From: Allacma fusca
Lineage: Eukaryota; Arthropoda; Collembola; Symphypleona; Sminthuridae
DNA length: 64,000 bases
Direction: 5' to 3'
Assembly (NCBI GenBank): GCA_947179485.1
Contig: OX359249.1
Coordinates: 41,402,250 to 41,466,249, forward strand
The first letter of the stretch is position 1. Every line of letters begins with the position of its first letter. The translations under genes and the position numbers were made by a program. The notes beneath the pieces were generated by a model that was given only the letters and a program-made list of their open reading frames with translations, searched no databases and was not told where the DNA came from. Below are positions 45,026-55,155 of the stretch, one piece after another.

Positions 45026-45995
45026 CCACAATGACCAGCAACAACCCCCAGTCCCCGCCTGTGTACCCTTATGTGCCAGGCATTGTCCAGTACCCGACAA
45101 CTCTGGGTATCAACCCTGCTATTCGCCTCTCCGACAACCCATGGACGGAACTGATCAAAGTTTATCTCCCCGGCACTCCGGACACACTCATCTGTTGCCC
45201 GGTATCAATCTGCACAGTTCAGATATTTCCATATCAATTTGCCGACGCGTCTGGGAACGAACTACATTGTTACGACTCCTCAATTCCTATTCTCAAGAGG
45301 ACCTTCCGCCATGTTGCTGTCGGAATTGTATTACCCGACCAGATTCCCTCTCTTCTGGACCAGTTGAGTGCGACTTATTTCCAAGCCACAGTGAAACAAT
45401 CTCAGATGTGGAACGAATTTCTTCTTCAACTACGAGACGCCCCACCGAATTACGTCTCAGCGACGCCCGTTATTTCCATCGATCCGCAGATTCGGTTCGA
45501 ACAAATATCTCGGGCATGGTTGGAATCAGCCAACACTTGTGCAATCCAAACCCGTCGATCCAATTGGGTCAAGAAACACGGGCCACGTCAAGGCCCAACT
45601 CTGACATTGCCTCAACAACTCCTGACAACTGCACCACCGGACCCCATTCAAAACCCTCTCGCCCAGCCGCCTCAACAAGGCCCTGTACATATACCTTCAC
45701 TTCCGAAAGTGACTACTCCGGAAGTGACATCGACAGTTTGCCAAACTCGCCCTCTCCCAACTCTGACGCCCGGCCCCCCGCCAACGACTCATATGATGAC
45801 TGGTACGACGCATGTCAAGCCGCCGCCGCAATGGACTCCGACGACTGGGACGGTGATCGACCTCAGACCCCAACCGATAATGGAAACCATACAACTCACT
45901 CCTCTCCATCAGCCTCACCGAATTTACCCGGAACTCGTTCTCAACGAACAAGGGGAATTCGTGGAAGCCCCGTCAACTTTTCAACCTTAATAATT
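45018..45995 (+). other. Long open frame overlapping ORF A (ORF B, N-terminal extension)
   Basis: The frame begins with an ATG overlapping the pol stop and stays open without interruption through 45995 into the envelope-like gene, 641 codons to 46943 overall. In this first part its residues are Ser/Pro/Arg/Thr-rich and acidic near the end (YDDWYDACQAAAAMDSDDWDGD), so disordered. ORF A runs for the same 960 bp in another frame. Either this is a real N-terminal extension of the membrane protein encoded by overprinting, or it is an open frame helped by C-rich composition. Confidence 0.4.
45031..45990 (+). CDS. ORF A of element 2, unknown protein
   Basis: This is a 319-residue protein starting 13 bp after the ATG of the overlapping frame and just after the pol stop. 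The first ~180 residues look folded, with alternating hydrophobic strands, a DTLICCPVSICTVQIF segment and helices near 110-140 (LPDQIPSLLDQLSATYF). The rest is Pro/Thr/Gln-rich. I do not recognise a family. It lacks a signal peptide or membrane segment. It stops at 45988-45990, five bases before a good start codon for the membrane protein, an arrangement that would permit reinitiation. Confidence 0.6.
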   Translation: MTSNNPQSPPVYPYVPGIVQYPTTLGINPAIRLSDNPWTELIKVYLPGTPDTLICCPVSICTVQIFPYQFADASGNELHCYDSSIPILKRTFRHVAVGIVLPDQIPSLLDQLSATYFQATVKQSQMWNEFLLQLRDAPPNYVSATPVISIDPQIRFEQISRAWLESANTCAIQTRRSNWVKKHGPRQGPTLTLPQQLLTTAPPDPIQNPLAQPPQQGPVHIPSLPKVTTPEVTSTVCQTRPLPTLTPGPPPTTHMMTGTTHVKPPPQWTPTTGTVIDLRPQPIMETIQLTPLHQPHRIYPELVLNEQGEFVEAPSTFQP

Positions 45996-46943
45996 ATGAT
46001 TTTTCTTTTTATTTTCGCCTGTGAAAGTGCTCCACTAGGCATTTGGGGAAGCCTCCCCAATCTATCCAAGATGACCGGTGCCGGGACGAAACTCAACATG
46101 GCCCGGACCAATTCAATGCACAAAATGGTACCCCTCCAACGGTCAGTTAGTATTCAATCATTACCTTCCATGGCTCAAAACGGTAACAAAAATTTTGAAC
46201 TTCCCATGCAGGCTGCACCTGCCAAGACAAATAATGCAGTCAAAGTTATGGCTGCCGGAGCTGCCCTTATGGTAGCCCCACCAATTATAAGTAAAATCTT
46301 GGATTTTATTCCCTCTCGCTCCAACACTTTCCCAGAAATTCCTAAACCTGATCTCGAAACCCTTCCTCCTCCTCCGCTCACTCCTTCCCCACTCGAAAAA
46401 CGACTCTTGATAAATTCACCCATTACGATTGACGATTATAAAGACGATACTTTAAAACCATTCAAAGATGTTAATAAGTATGATGCTAACATAACACAAA
46501 TGTTAGAAGAATGGAAATCTATTCATAATTCTTTTCTCTCCTTACAGAATAAGCAGGATGAGCCCGGCCAGACAGTTACTCTTACCACTACCCTCTCTCC
46601 GCCTGTCCATGCTAAGCAAACAGCACCGGAGCCTATTCTTCCCGTTCTTCCGGTTCCAAAGATGGAAATTGGCGTTGGCGAGGGCGATTCCCAAGTTCTC
46701 CTACGTATTTTTACCTTGTCAAGTACTGCTCTTTCCACAATTATTGGTTTTGGTTTAATTATATATGGTTTATATTGTTATTACCGGTATCGTCAACGAA
46801 ACCGTCAGAACTCTCGAATCTCTCATGCCCTACCCAGCGCCTACTTCATTAATAATCCCCGGCCTCACAACCATGACCCGTACCCACCCATTGTGGCCCT
46901 CAACAATTTATCCAATCAGCTGTCTGCCCGGACTCCAGCCTAG
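45996..46943 (+). CDS. env: Envelope-like membrane protein of element 2
   Basis: From ATG at 45996 the protein is 315 residues. It begins MIFLFIFACESAPL, a plausible signal peptide, and has one strong membrane segment near the C-terminus (core STIIGFGLIIYGLYCYY). A basic cytoplasmic tail of about 50 residues follows. A mildly hydrophobic AAGAALMVAPPIISKIL segment lies in the middle, and at least one N-X-T site (NIT) is in the ectodomain. The topology fits a type I envelope-like glycoprotein, but no known envelope family, furin site or Cys pattern is evident. The same frame is open upstream to 45018, so a longer product is possible. Its position before the 3' LTR matches env of errantivirus-like elements. 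Confidence 0.6.
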   Translation: MIFLFIFACESAPLGIWGSLPNLSKMTGAGTKLNMARTNSMHKMVPLQRSVSIQSLPSMAQNGNKNFELPMQAAPAKTNNAVKVMAAGAALMVAPPIISKILDFIPSRSNTFPEIPKPDLETLPPPPLTPSPLEKRLLINSPITIDDYKDDTLKPFKDVNKYDANITQMLEEWKSIHNSFLSLQNKQDEPGQTVTLTTTLSPPVHAKQTAPEPILPVLPVPKMEIGVGEGDSQVLLRIFTLSSTALSTIIGFGLIIYGLYCYYRYRQRNRQNSRISHALPSAYFINNPRPHNHDPYPPIVALNNLSNQLSARTPA

Positions 46944-47205
46944 TTTTAAGCTCACTTTGATTTTCTAACAGTAGGATGTACTAATACAATATTGATTTTA
47001 CACCTGTTATCACCTTCACCTTATATGATTCCAGTATGTGTACTAGCTTGTAAAGAAAAACACCAAAATATTTTTTTTTGAACTATCTCTTCTTTATTCT
47101 ACCTATCTATCGTTCAAACATACATACCAATTGTACTAACACAATATGAATTTTAAATACAAATTATTAAATTTTGGGGACAAAATTTTCCCCGACCGCG
47201 CGGGA
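46944..47205 (+). other. Element 2 3' untranslated region and polypurine tract
   Basis: The 262-bp stretch has no gene. The last bases before the 3' LTR include GCGCGGGA, the likely but weak polypurine tract, preceded by a TGGGGACAAAATTTTCCCC near-palindrome. Confidence 0.5.
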
Positions 47206-47722
47206 TGTTAGGTATGTATATAGAAATTACATAAATTAGTTAAGATTCACATGAATAATTAATTAAGTTGTGAAACACACAACCTTAGGTTAAGTCAGTT
47301 CAAAGTTACTTAAACACTTATTGTAAAGGTGCAATGTAAGCACTTCCCATCGGCTAAAGCCGACGAGTGTCAACGTCCCGTTACATCCGTAATGATGTAA
47401 CGTCTAGACTTAAGATTGTAAAAATAGGCTCAAGTAGCCACTTGTTAAGTTTAAGATTCTTCCAGACTCTTCAGTGAATAACTGAGAGTCATTCCAGTAA
47501 CACCTATTTTTAGTTGTTAATCTTCATTTCCTTTTCCTTTTGATTTCAATTATAAATAAAAGCAATTAGTCTTCGGATTAATGTAAAATCACACTCAATC
47601 GTTTATTCATAATCATTCCTTTCATCAGCACGATTTCCAATTATTTACAATTTCTCGACAATTACATAAGTAAATAATCCAGGAGTTAGGATTTCATGGT
47701 ATAACCATAACACTCTCTTACA
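47206..47722 (+). repeat. Element 2 3' LTR
   Basis: 517 bp, near-identical to 38562-39078 with about three clustered base changes near 47713-47715. Hairpins and TATA/AATAAA words are conserved (hairpin at 47379-47402). It is followed by the ATAT target duplication. Confidence 0.93.
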
Positions 47723-47916
47723 ATATAACTTCAGAATTTGTGGAATTCTGAATCGGAAACAAAATTCAAAACCATACTCGCAAGCGATTCTCACATGGAT
47801 TCACAATTTCATTTGACTTATTATTCTGTGGAATGGAAGTTAACTTAATTTGAAGGAAAAATGTACAAGTAAATAATTCAGATGCATTTTGGATTAAAAT
47901 TATTATCTACGCAGAT

Positions 47917-49848
47917 CAGTGCTCGGACTGGGTACGGGTAATACTCGGGTAAATGGGTACGGGTACTGGTATGGGTACTACCCGGGTACAGAAGTGGCGT
48001 ACTCGCAAGTACGCGGATACTACCCGGGTACTCTGGATTTTAGACAATAAAGTGGGTACATTTACGGGTACGGGTATGGGTACTCACTCAGTGGCAATCG
48101 GGTAGTACCCAATGGGTACGGGTATCACTATGTAAAATGCCTGTACCCGTGGGTGCTGTACCCGAGTATTTTTGGGTACTTCAAGGATTCCTGATGGGAT
48201 GGATTACTATGGCTAACAATAAGACCTACCAACCGTGGAGTTGCTTATTTCGTAGTATACAGATACTTGCGTTAGTGACAGAGCCAAGTGGCTTCGTCTC
48301 ATTTATGATTACGTGGTAGTTGCAATCTAACGCTTCTAATAATTCTTCCGAGGGATCTAATAAAGAAAAAAGCGTAGAGTCAGGAGTCAGTAAAATCTCC
48401 TGTTTATGGACTTACGCAGTGAAGCTCTTTAAAGAAGAATTTCAAGGGGCAGGTTCTTGAGATTCAGTTTAATGAGCTTCATTGGGAGCGTAACATTGCA
48501 ATTATTTAAAGAAGTATTACGAGATAAGTTCGGAATAAATATACATTTATTAGCTTCGACCCAGATCCGTTTCTTAATGCTACAACCCCAGGGTTGCCCA
48601 CTTGAAAATGCCAAGGTCAAGGCCAAATGTACAGGCAATTTGAGTATTTTCAATCCTGGGCATTTATGACACTGAGTATTTATTATATACAGTGAATATT
48701 TTTACAATTTTAGAATTGAAAATATCATTCCTTGCAGGCAATATTTATATTTCAGTCCCTTTGATTATTGTTGATAATTTTGATGTTAAAATAAGAGGCA
48801 TCTGAACTCGGCTTTCAAAATTTTCATGGGGCTGCATTTGAGTATTATTTCGCCTGCATTGTTCCAAAATTTGCGTCCCGGGGTCCATAAATGTGAGAGA
48901 CAGTTTACGAATGTTTGTTCTATAAAGCTGTAATATAAATCGAATATTTAATCTTGCCTCCCACATTTATTTCCTGAAACCGCAATATTTGACTTGGAAA
49001 AATTATGATCAACTCAAAATTTTCCGTATAACATTTTCTATTGTGTTCAAATATATTGTTTTGTGAATACGTTATATCGTTGATGGAAAACTGGCATGAT
49101 CAGGAAATTCTACTTTCCTCCTATACTTTACTAACCTTGCGTCCTATTTGTAAGGTAATGTCAACAGTTCTTAACGACTTGTGTTAAAAGATTTTTGAGA
49201 AAACGATTTGTCACAAACAAAATTGTTTCATGTTCTCGAAGTTGAAAAGCAAGTTATAGAGAGTTTAGTATTAAAGAATTCGTCCCAATTGTTTATCCTT
49301 ACACCATACAAGAATTGTTCAATAAGCAATTCGCGAGAACACATTTCATTCAGCAAGTTATTATTTTGGGGTACTAGCATTTGAATTTCATCAGTGATCA
49401 TTAAAATAAATCATAAAAGGCCTTAAATTTTAAGATTTTAAAGATTTAAAAAAAAATTAAATAGGGTACCCTTAACGCCTATGGAAAATTCCCAAAATCC
49501 CGGGCATTTTTAATGGAGATCAAAAAATTGATAAATTAAAAATGTTCAGCTAGGCAGGCATATGTCGTCGGGGATTTTAAATCGGCCAAACTTCCAGTAC
49601 CCGAGTAATACCCGGGTACAAACAATAGGTACTCGGGTACGGGTACAGATTTTGGGTACATTACGGGTACGGGTAAATTGTGGGTACAGGTACTACTTTG
49701 TAGTCTCAGGTACGGGTACGGGTACTGAAATAATTTACCCGGGTACTCGGGTATGGGTACGGGTACAGGTACAGCATTTTGTCGTACCCGATATTCGGGT
49801 ACGGGTATGGGTACGGGTACACGGTTTCGGTACCCAGTCCGAGCACTG
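47917..49848. mobile_element. Non-autonomous hAT element with GGGTAC subterminal arrays
   Basis: The left end CAGTGCTCGGACTGGGTAC (47917-47935) and the right end GTACCCAGTCCGAGCACTG (49830-49848) are perfect inverted repeats with hAT-type CAGTG tips. ACGCAGAT is duplicated at 47909-47916 and 49849-49856 (8 bp). Empty relatives of the target read 'tacgcagatcctgt' at about 38275 and 63230. About 200 bp inside each end is packed with GGGTAC/TACCCGGGTA words, probably transposase-binding repeats. The middle (48200-49560) has only short frames and no transposase domain. Confidence 0.88.
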
Positions 49849-49912
49849 ACGCAGATCCTGTCTCACCAATTCAAAATTATCTTTACTCATAATTTAAATA
49901 TTAGACTGAATG

Positions 49913-50089
49913 CAGGGGTGGATTAATAAAATAATTTTTACACTGGCCCTAACCCTCAAAATTGATTTGTGGGCCTTTACACATGATACCTACAATTTTG
50001 GGGGCCTTAGTCAACTTTTGTTTTTACCCTGGCCCTAATTTTTTTACCCTGGCCGGGCCAGGGTGGGCCACCCCGTAAATCCACCCATG
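49913..50089. mobile_element. Probable small hAT-like MITE
   Basis: Ends CAGGGGTGGATT (49913-49924) and AATCCACCCATG (50078-50089) are imperfect inverts with a CAGGG-type tip on one side. The right half is a GGCCNNGGCC-rich palindrome. Flanks (ACTGAATG and TGAATATG) are similar but not an exact 8-bp duplication, so the boundary is tentative. Confidence 0.45.
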
Positions 50090-50169
50090 TGAATATGTGA
50101 TAAAGTTATAGAAACAACTGTTTCCAAAAAAGGTTGAAACCTGGAGATCACAATTAGTGATCAAAACTA

Positions 50170-50216
50170 GCTGCAGACAACGGTGTTTCGTCCTAGTTGG
50201 GACTCGTCAGTGCAGC
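50170..50216 (-). ncRNA. Hammerhead ribozyme, type I topology
   Basis: On the minus strand 47 bases have the full self-cleaving core. Stem I is GCTGCA paired with TGCAGC (six perfect pairs). The first core strand is CTGACGA. Stem II is GTCC/GGAC with a six-base CAACTA loop. Then GAAA follows, and a short stem III (A-U, C-G, A-U) with a CCGT loop. Cleavage is expected after the C of GTC at + position 50176. Every invariant core base (C3, U4, G5, A6, G8, A9, G12, A13, A14, A15.1, U16.1) is present. Short stem III and this stem II resemble hammerheads of schistosome satellite DNA, Penelope-like elements and retrozymes. No reverse transcriptase frame lies nearby. Confidence 0.85.
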
Positions 50217-52479
50217 GCAAACAGCGAAAGGTAACTTGCGACTGACTGTGTGAATGGTAAGTTGCAGACTGAAGATTGATGTAGAAAATAAAATTATTAC
50301 TAGCAATCAAGCCATCCGCCGCGTTGGATAGGATGTCTGGCAGCAATGAATTTTTATTTTAATAATAATTCGAATGCGATAATTCGATGGATCTTCAATG
50401 AAAATTGTCCTTTTTAGAATTTTAACCAACGATATGGTGCTTTTAAAACGGTAAATTAAACTATTTAAGCAGACCAAATGTTTGTCAGCCAGCCTTGCTT
50501 TGAAATTATCTTAGTTCATATGCATTCTGCAGGACAACTTTACTGAAATTATTAGACCTGGTCAGAAAGTTTTCGAATGAACGCTTTGATTCTAAGAAAA
50601 GACTCGTTTCAACATAATATAATAAAATATAAGAAAGGCTGTAACTATTTTCAGTCTTCCAGTGTAATTTCAGTATATTCTTGACAGCAAATGTCTCGAT
50701 AAACTCGTACAGCAGTGACGAATTATTTTTTAAACCTAGTGGGTTATTTATTAGTATGGTTAAATGAGCCCGTCAAGTATGTATATGCGCTACGTGTAGG
50801 CTACTTATTGGAGATTTTATTCACATGTACGTGAAACATTCAAAATTGTAAACATACTTAGATTCTTCATTATTACGTCACTTGATTTTTTATCACGATA
50901 GGGTCAAATTGCTTGCAATATTCAGAATGCTATCACTCCATGACAGCTACATTATTTTAATTAGTTGAATGTCTGACATGTTTTGATGGACGATTTACCC
51001 AAAGTTTGAATTTAATAGTGTTGATTAAAGGATGATGACTAATCATAATAGCCACACTACTAAATATTCAAAGGTGTACATAATGGTCAAGTGGTAGTTT
51101 ATTCGAATTAACCATATAAATTCCGAGATGCAGCATAACAGCTTGTTGGTAACTTATTATTGCGGTATTTCTTTTTTTACTTTTTTTTCTCTGTTCTATT
51201 CTGAAATGGCGTTATTTTTTGTTGACTTGGACAGAATTAAGTTGAACGCTTTGTTACTATAACTTAAGCCTGTCCAAGTAAACAAAAAAGAAAATAATGT
51301 GAAAAAGAAAAAAATGCTTTGATTTTTAATTTAAAGAATTTTTTTGTAGAAATGAAATAAAACATGAACTGCTATGCTTCTACATGGCATATACATAAGG
51401 ACGACAACCATCACTACTACTACGACTACTACTACGATGAAGCTTTTAGTAAGAAGGATTTTCTCCACTTCAACTGCTGCGCGAAATAGTTCATTGTTTG
51501 TTTCTGGGAATGAGATGATTTTTCATCCCGAAACCCATAGCTAAATATTAAGTTGAGTAAATTCGAAAGGATCTAATTCACACGCGTTGTATGAGTGAAG
51601 GCATGATTAAATGATCATTTTTCAACCTCACACACTTAAACGACATTCAACTCTCCTAACACACATAAAGAAATACTTGAAATTTACAAGGAGGGAGATT
51701 TTACAAGTTGCTAAATTTGTAATTTGTAGCAAATTTGTCAAAGCTATAGATATTATTTCTTCTTCTATTTTGTGGTCTTTCCACTCAAAAATTCTATCAG
51801 TCACTGCCTTAAGAACTGTGGTGTTCATTGGAAAGTTACAGAAACGAGTAAAACTAAGGAAAGTGTGGAAGAGCAGTGGGTTTTGAGATACAATTTTATT
51901 CTATAAGCTTTGGCTACGACAACAAAATCCTAAAGCTTGACCTGAAACCAATTCGCTCTCGAATTGTACTCACTATTTCTCATGAACCTAGGTCAGAAAA
52001 ACGGCTGCAAAAGTGATTTGTGGAAGGAAATTAATTATGTGAAGATATCGTTTGATGTTAATATTTTTGAAAACCTTGCTCCTGCTCCTATAATTTTTAA
52101 TAAAACTCGAGAAAAAAGAAAACATAAATATTGGACTTTCCACAGATCAAGAATTTAGATTCTTTTTGTGTTAGCAAAATCTTGCACAAAATTTCCTGAT
52201 AAAAGGCGCATAAAGAGCATAAATCGGAATAGTCATAAAACTAATATTGTGTGGCATAGGACATATTTGAAAAAATAAACTTGTGTATGGTGGAAATTTC
52301 CATTGAAAATGTCTCCGCTGTTTGGACAGCTAAGTCTCGCAAGGTTTTCACCAATCACTCAATCGATCAATATTCCTCTCAATGTTATTTTTGAACTCCT
52401 TTCTATTCGACACAATGTTCTTTTTCTGACCATTCCTCTTCTTGCTCTGCACTGTCAACCACTAATGGTATCCAATAGT
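50217..52479. other. Non-coding DNA downstream of the ribozyme
   Basis: No gene is supported. A short imperfect (TAC)n microsatellite lies at about 51412-51436. The portion 51540-51960 is another copy of family C ('ttacaaggaggga' landmark). A relic of family B lies at about 52280-52450. Nothing else is recognised in 50240-51400, which may include the body of the element that carried the ribozyme. Confidence 0.5.
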
Positions 52480-53330
52480 GGCATATATGAGACCAAAAAC
52501 ATACTTGTGAACAAGGGTGGCAAATCTGAGGCCAAAAATCCAAATGTGACGAATAGTCGCAAATACGGGGTCAAAAACCAAATTGTCACTAATTCAGGCT
52601 AATAGGATTCCAGATAATTAATTGTAACCAATAGTGCCAAATTCGAGGCCAAAAACCTAATTGTAACAATTATTTACCAATATGAGGTCAAGAAACTATT
52701 TTCGACCATTATTGGCCAATACGAGGTAAAAAACCTATTTTCGACCATTATTGGCAATTATGAGGTAAAAAACCTATTTTCGACCATTATTGGCAATTAT
52801 GAGGTAAAAAACCTATTTTCGACAATTATTGGCAATTATGAGGTAAAAAACCTATTTCCGACCATTATTGGCAATTATGAGGTAAAAAACCTATTTCCGA
52901 CCATTATTGGCCAATATGAGGTAAAAAACCTATTTTCGACCATTATTGGCCAATATGAGGTAAAAAACCTATTTTCGACCATTATTGGCAATTATGAGGT
53001 AAAAAACCTATTTCCGACCATCATTGGCCAACATAAGGTAAAAAACCTATTTCCGACCATTATTGGCCAATATTAGGTCGAGAACCTTTTTCGACCATAA
53101 TTGGCCAATATTAGGCCAGAAACCTAATTGTGAGCAATACTGACCAATGTGAGGCCAAAAAACTAGTTGCGGCCAATATGAACCCAAAAACCTAATTGCT
53201 GCCAAAAATCTAGTGGTGACGAATAGTGGCAAATGTGATTCAAAAAATCTTTTTGTGGCCCATATTGGCCCACATGAATTCAAAAAACTAATTGTAACCA
53301 ATATTGCAATACACATTGCGAAAAATCTAA
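52480..53330. repeat. Second 39-bp minisatellite, degenerate at both edges
   Basis: The core unit GAGGTAAAAAACCTATTTTC followed by GACCATTATTGGCAATTAT is repeated about nine times between 52690 and 53080. Increasingly diverged units lie on both sides (52480-52690 and 53080-53330). The pattern of homogeneous centre and decayed flanks is that expected of unequal exchange. Confidence 0.85.
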
Positions 53331-54712
53331 AATAAAATTTTAGTGAAGAAAAAAATTTTAAATTTCTCCACCTCCACCTTTCAAGTCATCGTTTTGTGAA
53401 AGTGCAGATGAATAGGAATCCTCAGAAAATTAACCTTATGGGGAATGGAAAGGTTCCAAAAGTAACATTGAAGGGAATTGATCGTTTTCGTTAGAAAGTA
53501 ACTTGAAAATAAATAACAAATGATGATAAAAAAAATGAACCAGGCCAGCGGAGACATTTCCTTCTTCCAAGCAAGTTTTCTATTATTTACAATGTTAATT
53601 TTCTGACAATTCCTTTCTCGTTTGCAGAAGCTCTAACTCTTGAATATGCGAATATTCAAAGTTTCTATTTCTCCCTCAAATCTCTAGGGATGTAAAGCAC
53701 CGCAAATCCAACAACATTCTAAGGAGGAAAAAAGTAAAACGCACTTCGGTTAAAGATGCATTAAATAGATAGGATGGGGGCATCCCTTCCATTGAATATT
53801 TTCCTACGAAAGAATTAAACCAGATGATAAGGTAATTAATTGCAGTAACGCAGCAATTAAGTAATAACGCATTTGAATATAATACTTCGACCCTTTATGA
53901 CTTTGCGTTCTTGTCCCAGTCTTTGGTGATACTTTGAGAATACGAATGTGTAACGGGAGTTTTGTAATTTTAAATTGAAATGTCATTTCAAATTTACAAT
54001 TACGAATCCCGTTGGAACCATTGACATTGAGAAAAATCTGTAAACAAATTTGGCCTCCCTCTAGTAATCGGTCATAACAAAACTCAGCTTTGAAAATTAA
54101 GCCTGCATGGAAAACGCTTTTAGCTGTTGCTGTTGAAAGTGTTCAAAATTTCCTAATATTTCCGAAATACAGCAGTTGTGAAGGTGGATCAAAGTCAGGA
54201 CTTATTTTAAAAAACTGTAGTTCTCAAAATTAAAATTTTCTATTCCCGTCAAAACGTTGTTGAAAATATTTTTGCCACTTTGATTTGCAAATTTCATGAA
54301 CTTTTGGAACTTTGGACCTATCACAGAGCTCCTTCCGTTGACAATGGTGGGCATACAACTAACAAAAAACACACATTAGAACAGAGAGCAAGGTTTCAAT
54401 AGGAAATATCAACTCGATTCATTTCAGGCTAAGATCACCTTAACAAGTCAAAAGTGGTGATCTCGTGAACTAAACGTGTGAGACAAGACTTACAAATTGT
54501 TTTGAAAACTAATTTACAATTTCTTTATTTCAGTCTTGATTTACAATTTAAGTTCAGCAGAACGTAGATTTTTACTTGCAATTTTGTCTATAATAACCAA
54601 ACCATTAAATTGGGATTTTGTTAAATTTATTTAATTAATATTAAAAGTAGAATACGTGTTTCAGTGCGACGTTTCAATCGTGTAGGTGGACCTGAAAAAT
54701 TAATGAAATGGC
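53331..54712. other. AT-rich DNA with family B fragments
   Basis: The part at 53400-53720 contains family B landmarks, including the 'gatgtaaagcaccgca' motif. The remainder shows no gene or recognisable element up to the transposon boundary. Confidence 0.5.
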
Positions 54713-55155
54713 TACCCAGCTAGCACACGGTTTCATGAAGATACTTGCATTGTTCACAAAAGCTTCGTGTCATAGAAGAGATATCGCTATGATATCTTTG
54801 TATCATCGCTCTACGAACTGACTTGAATGCGATAACTTCAAGTTTTCGTTTTTACGAGAATTACCCGAATGTGTTTCGTAAAAGGTTCTTTCCCCAAGTA
54901 AAATTCACGATTGTATCAATATGTTTCGTTTCCTCTTCTTCGACGGTTCATGGAACCTTGGCGCTGAAGCGGAGGCTACTTGACTTACAGTAAGCATGGT
55001 CATGCAGCATTGTATTGGTTATTGGAAGGTATTGCCGATACGTTCAGAGAATAAACTGTTGAGAAGTGTTTTCAATTAATTGTATTCTAAAGAGTATTTG
55101 GGGTAAGTGTTTATTTATTTCAGGTCAATAAATGTGATTCATATTCTACATTGTC

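Larger units (their letters stand above)
38562..47722 (+). mobile_element. Element 2: intact Ty3/gypsy-type LTR retrotransposon with env-like gene
   Basis: Order: 5' LTR, primer-binding site, gag, pol (-1 frame), overlapping ORF A/B, envelope-like ORF, 3' LTR. Length is 9161 bp. The LTRs are 517 bp each with TG...CA ends. A 4-bp ATAT duplication lies at 38558-38561 and 47723-47726. LTRs differ at only about three bases near their 3' ends (39069-39071 against 47713-47715), so the insertion is recent. All main frames are intact. Confidence 0.93.

Noticed and set aside
52690..53080. CRISPR-like regular repeat pattern
   Set aside because: Units are contiguous without spacers and the sequence is clearly eukaryotic; it is a minisatellite.
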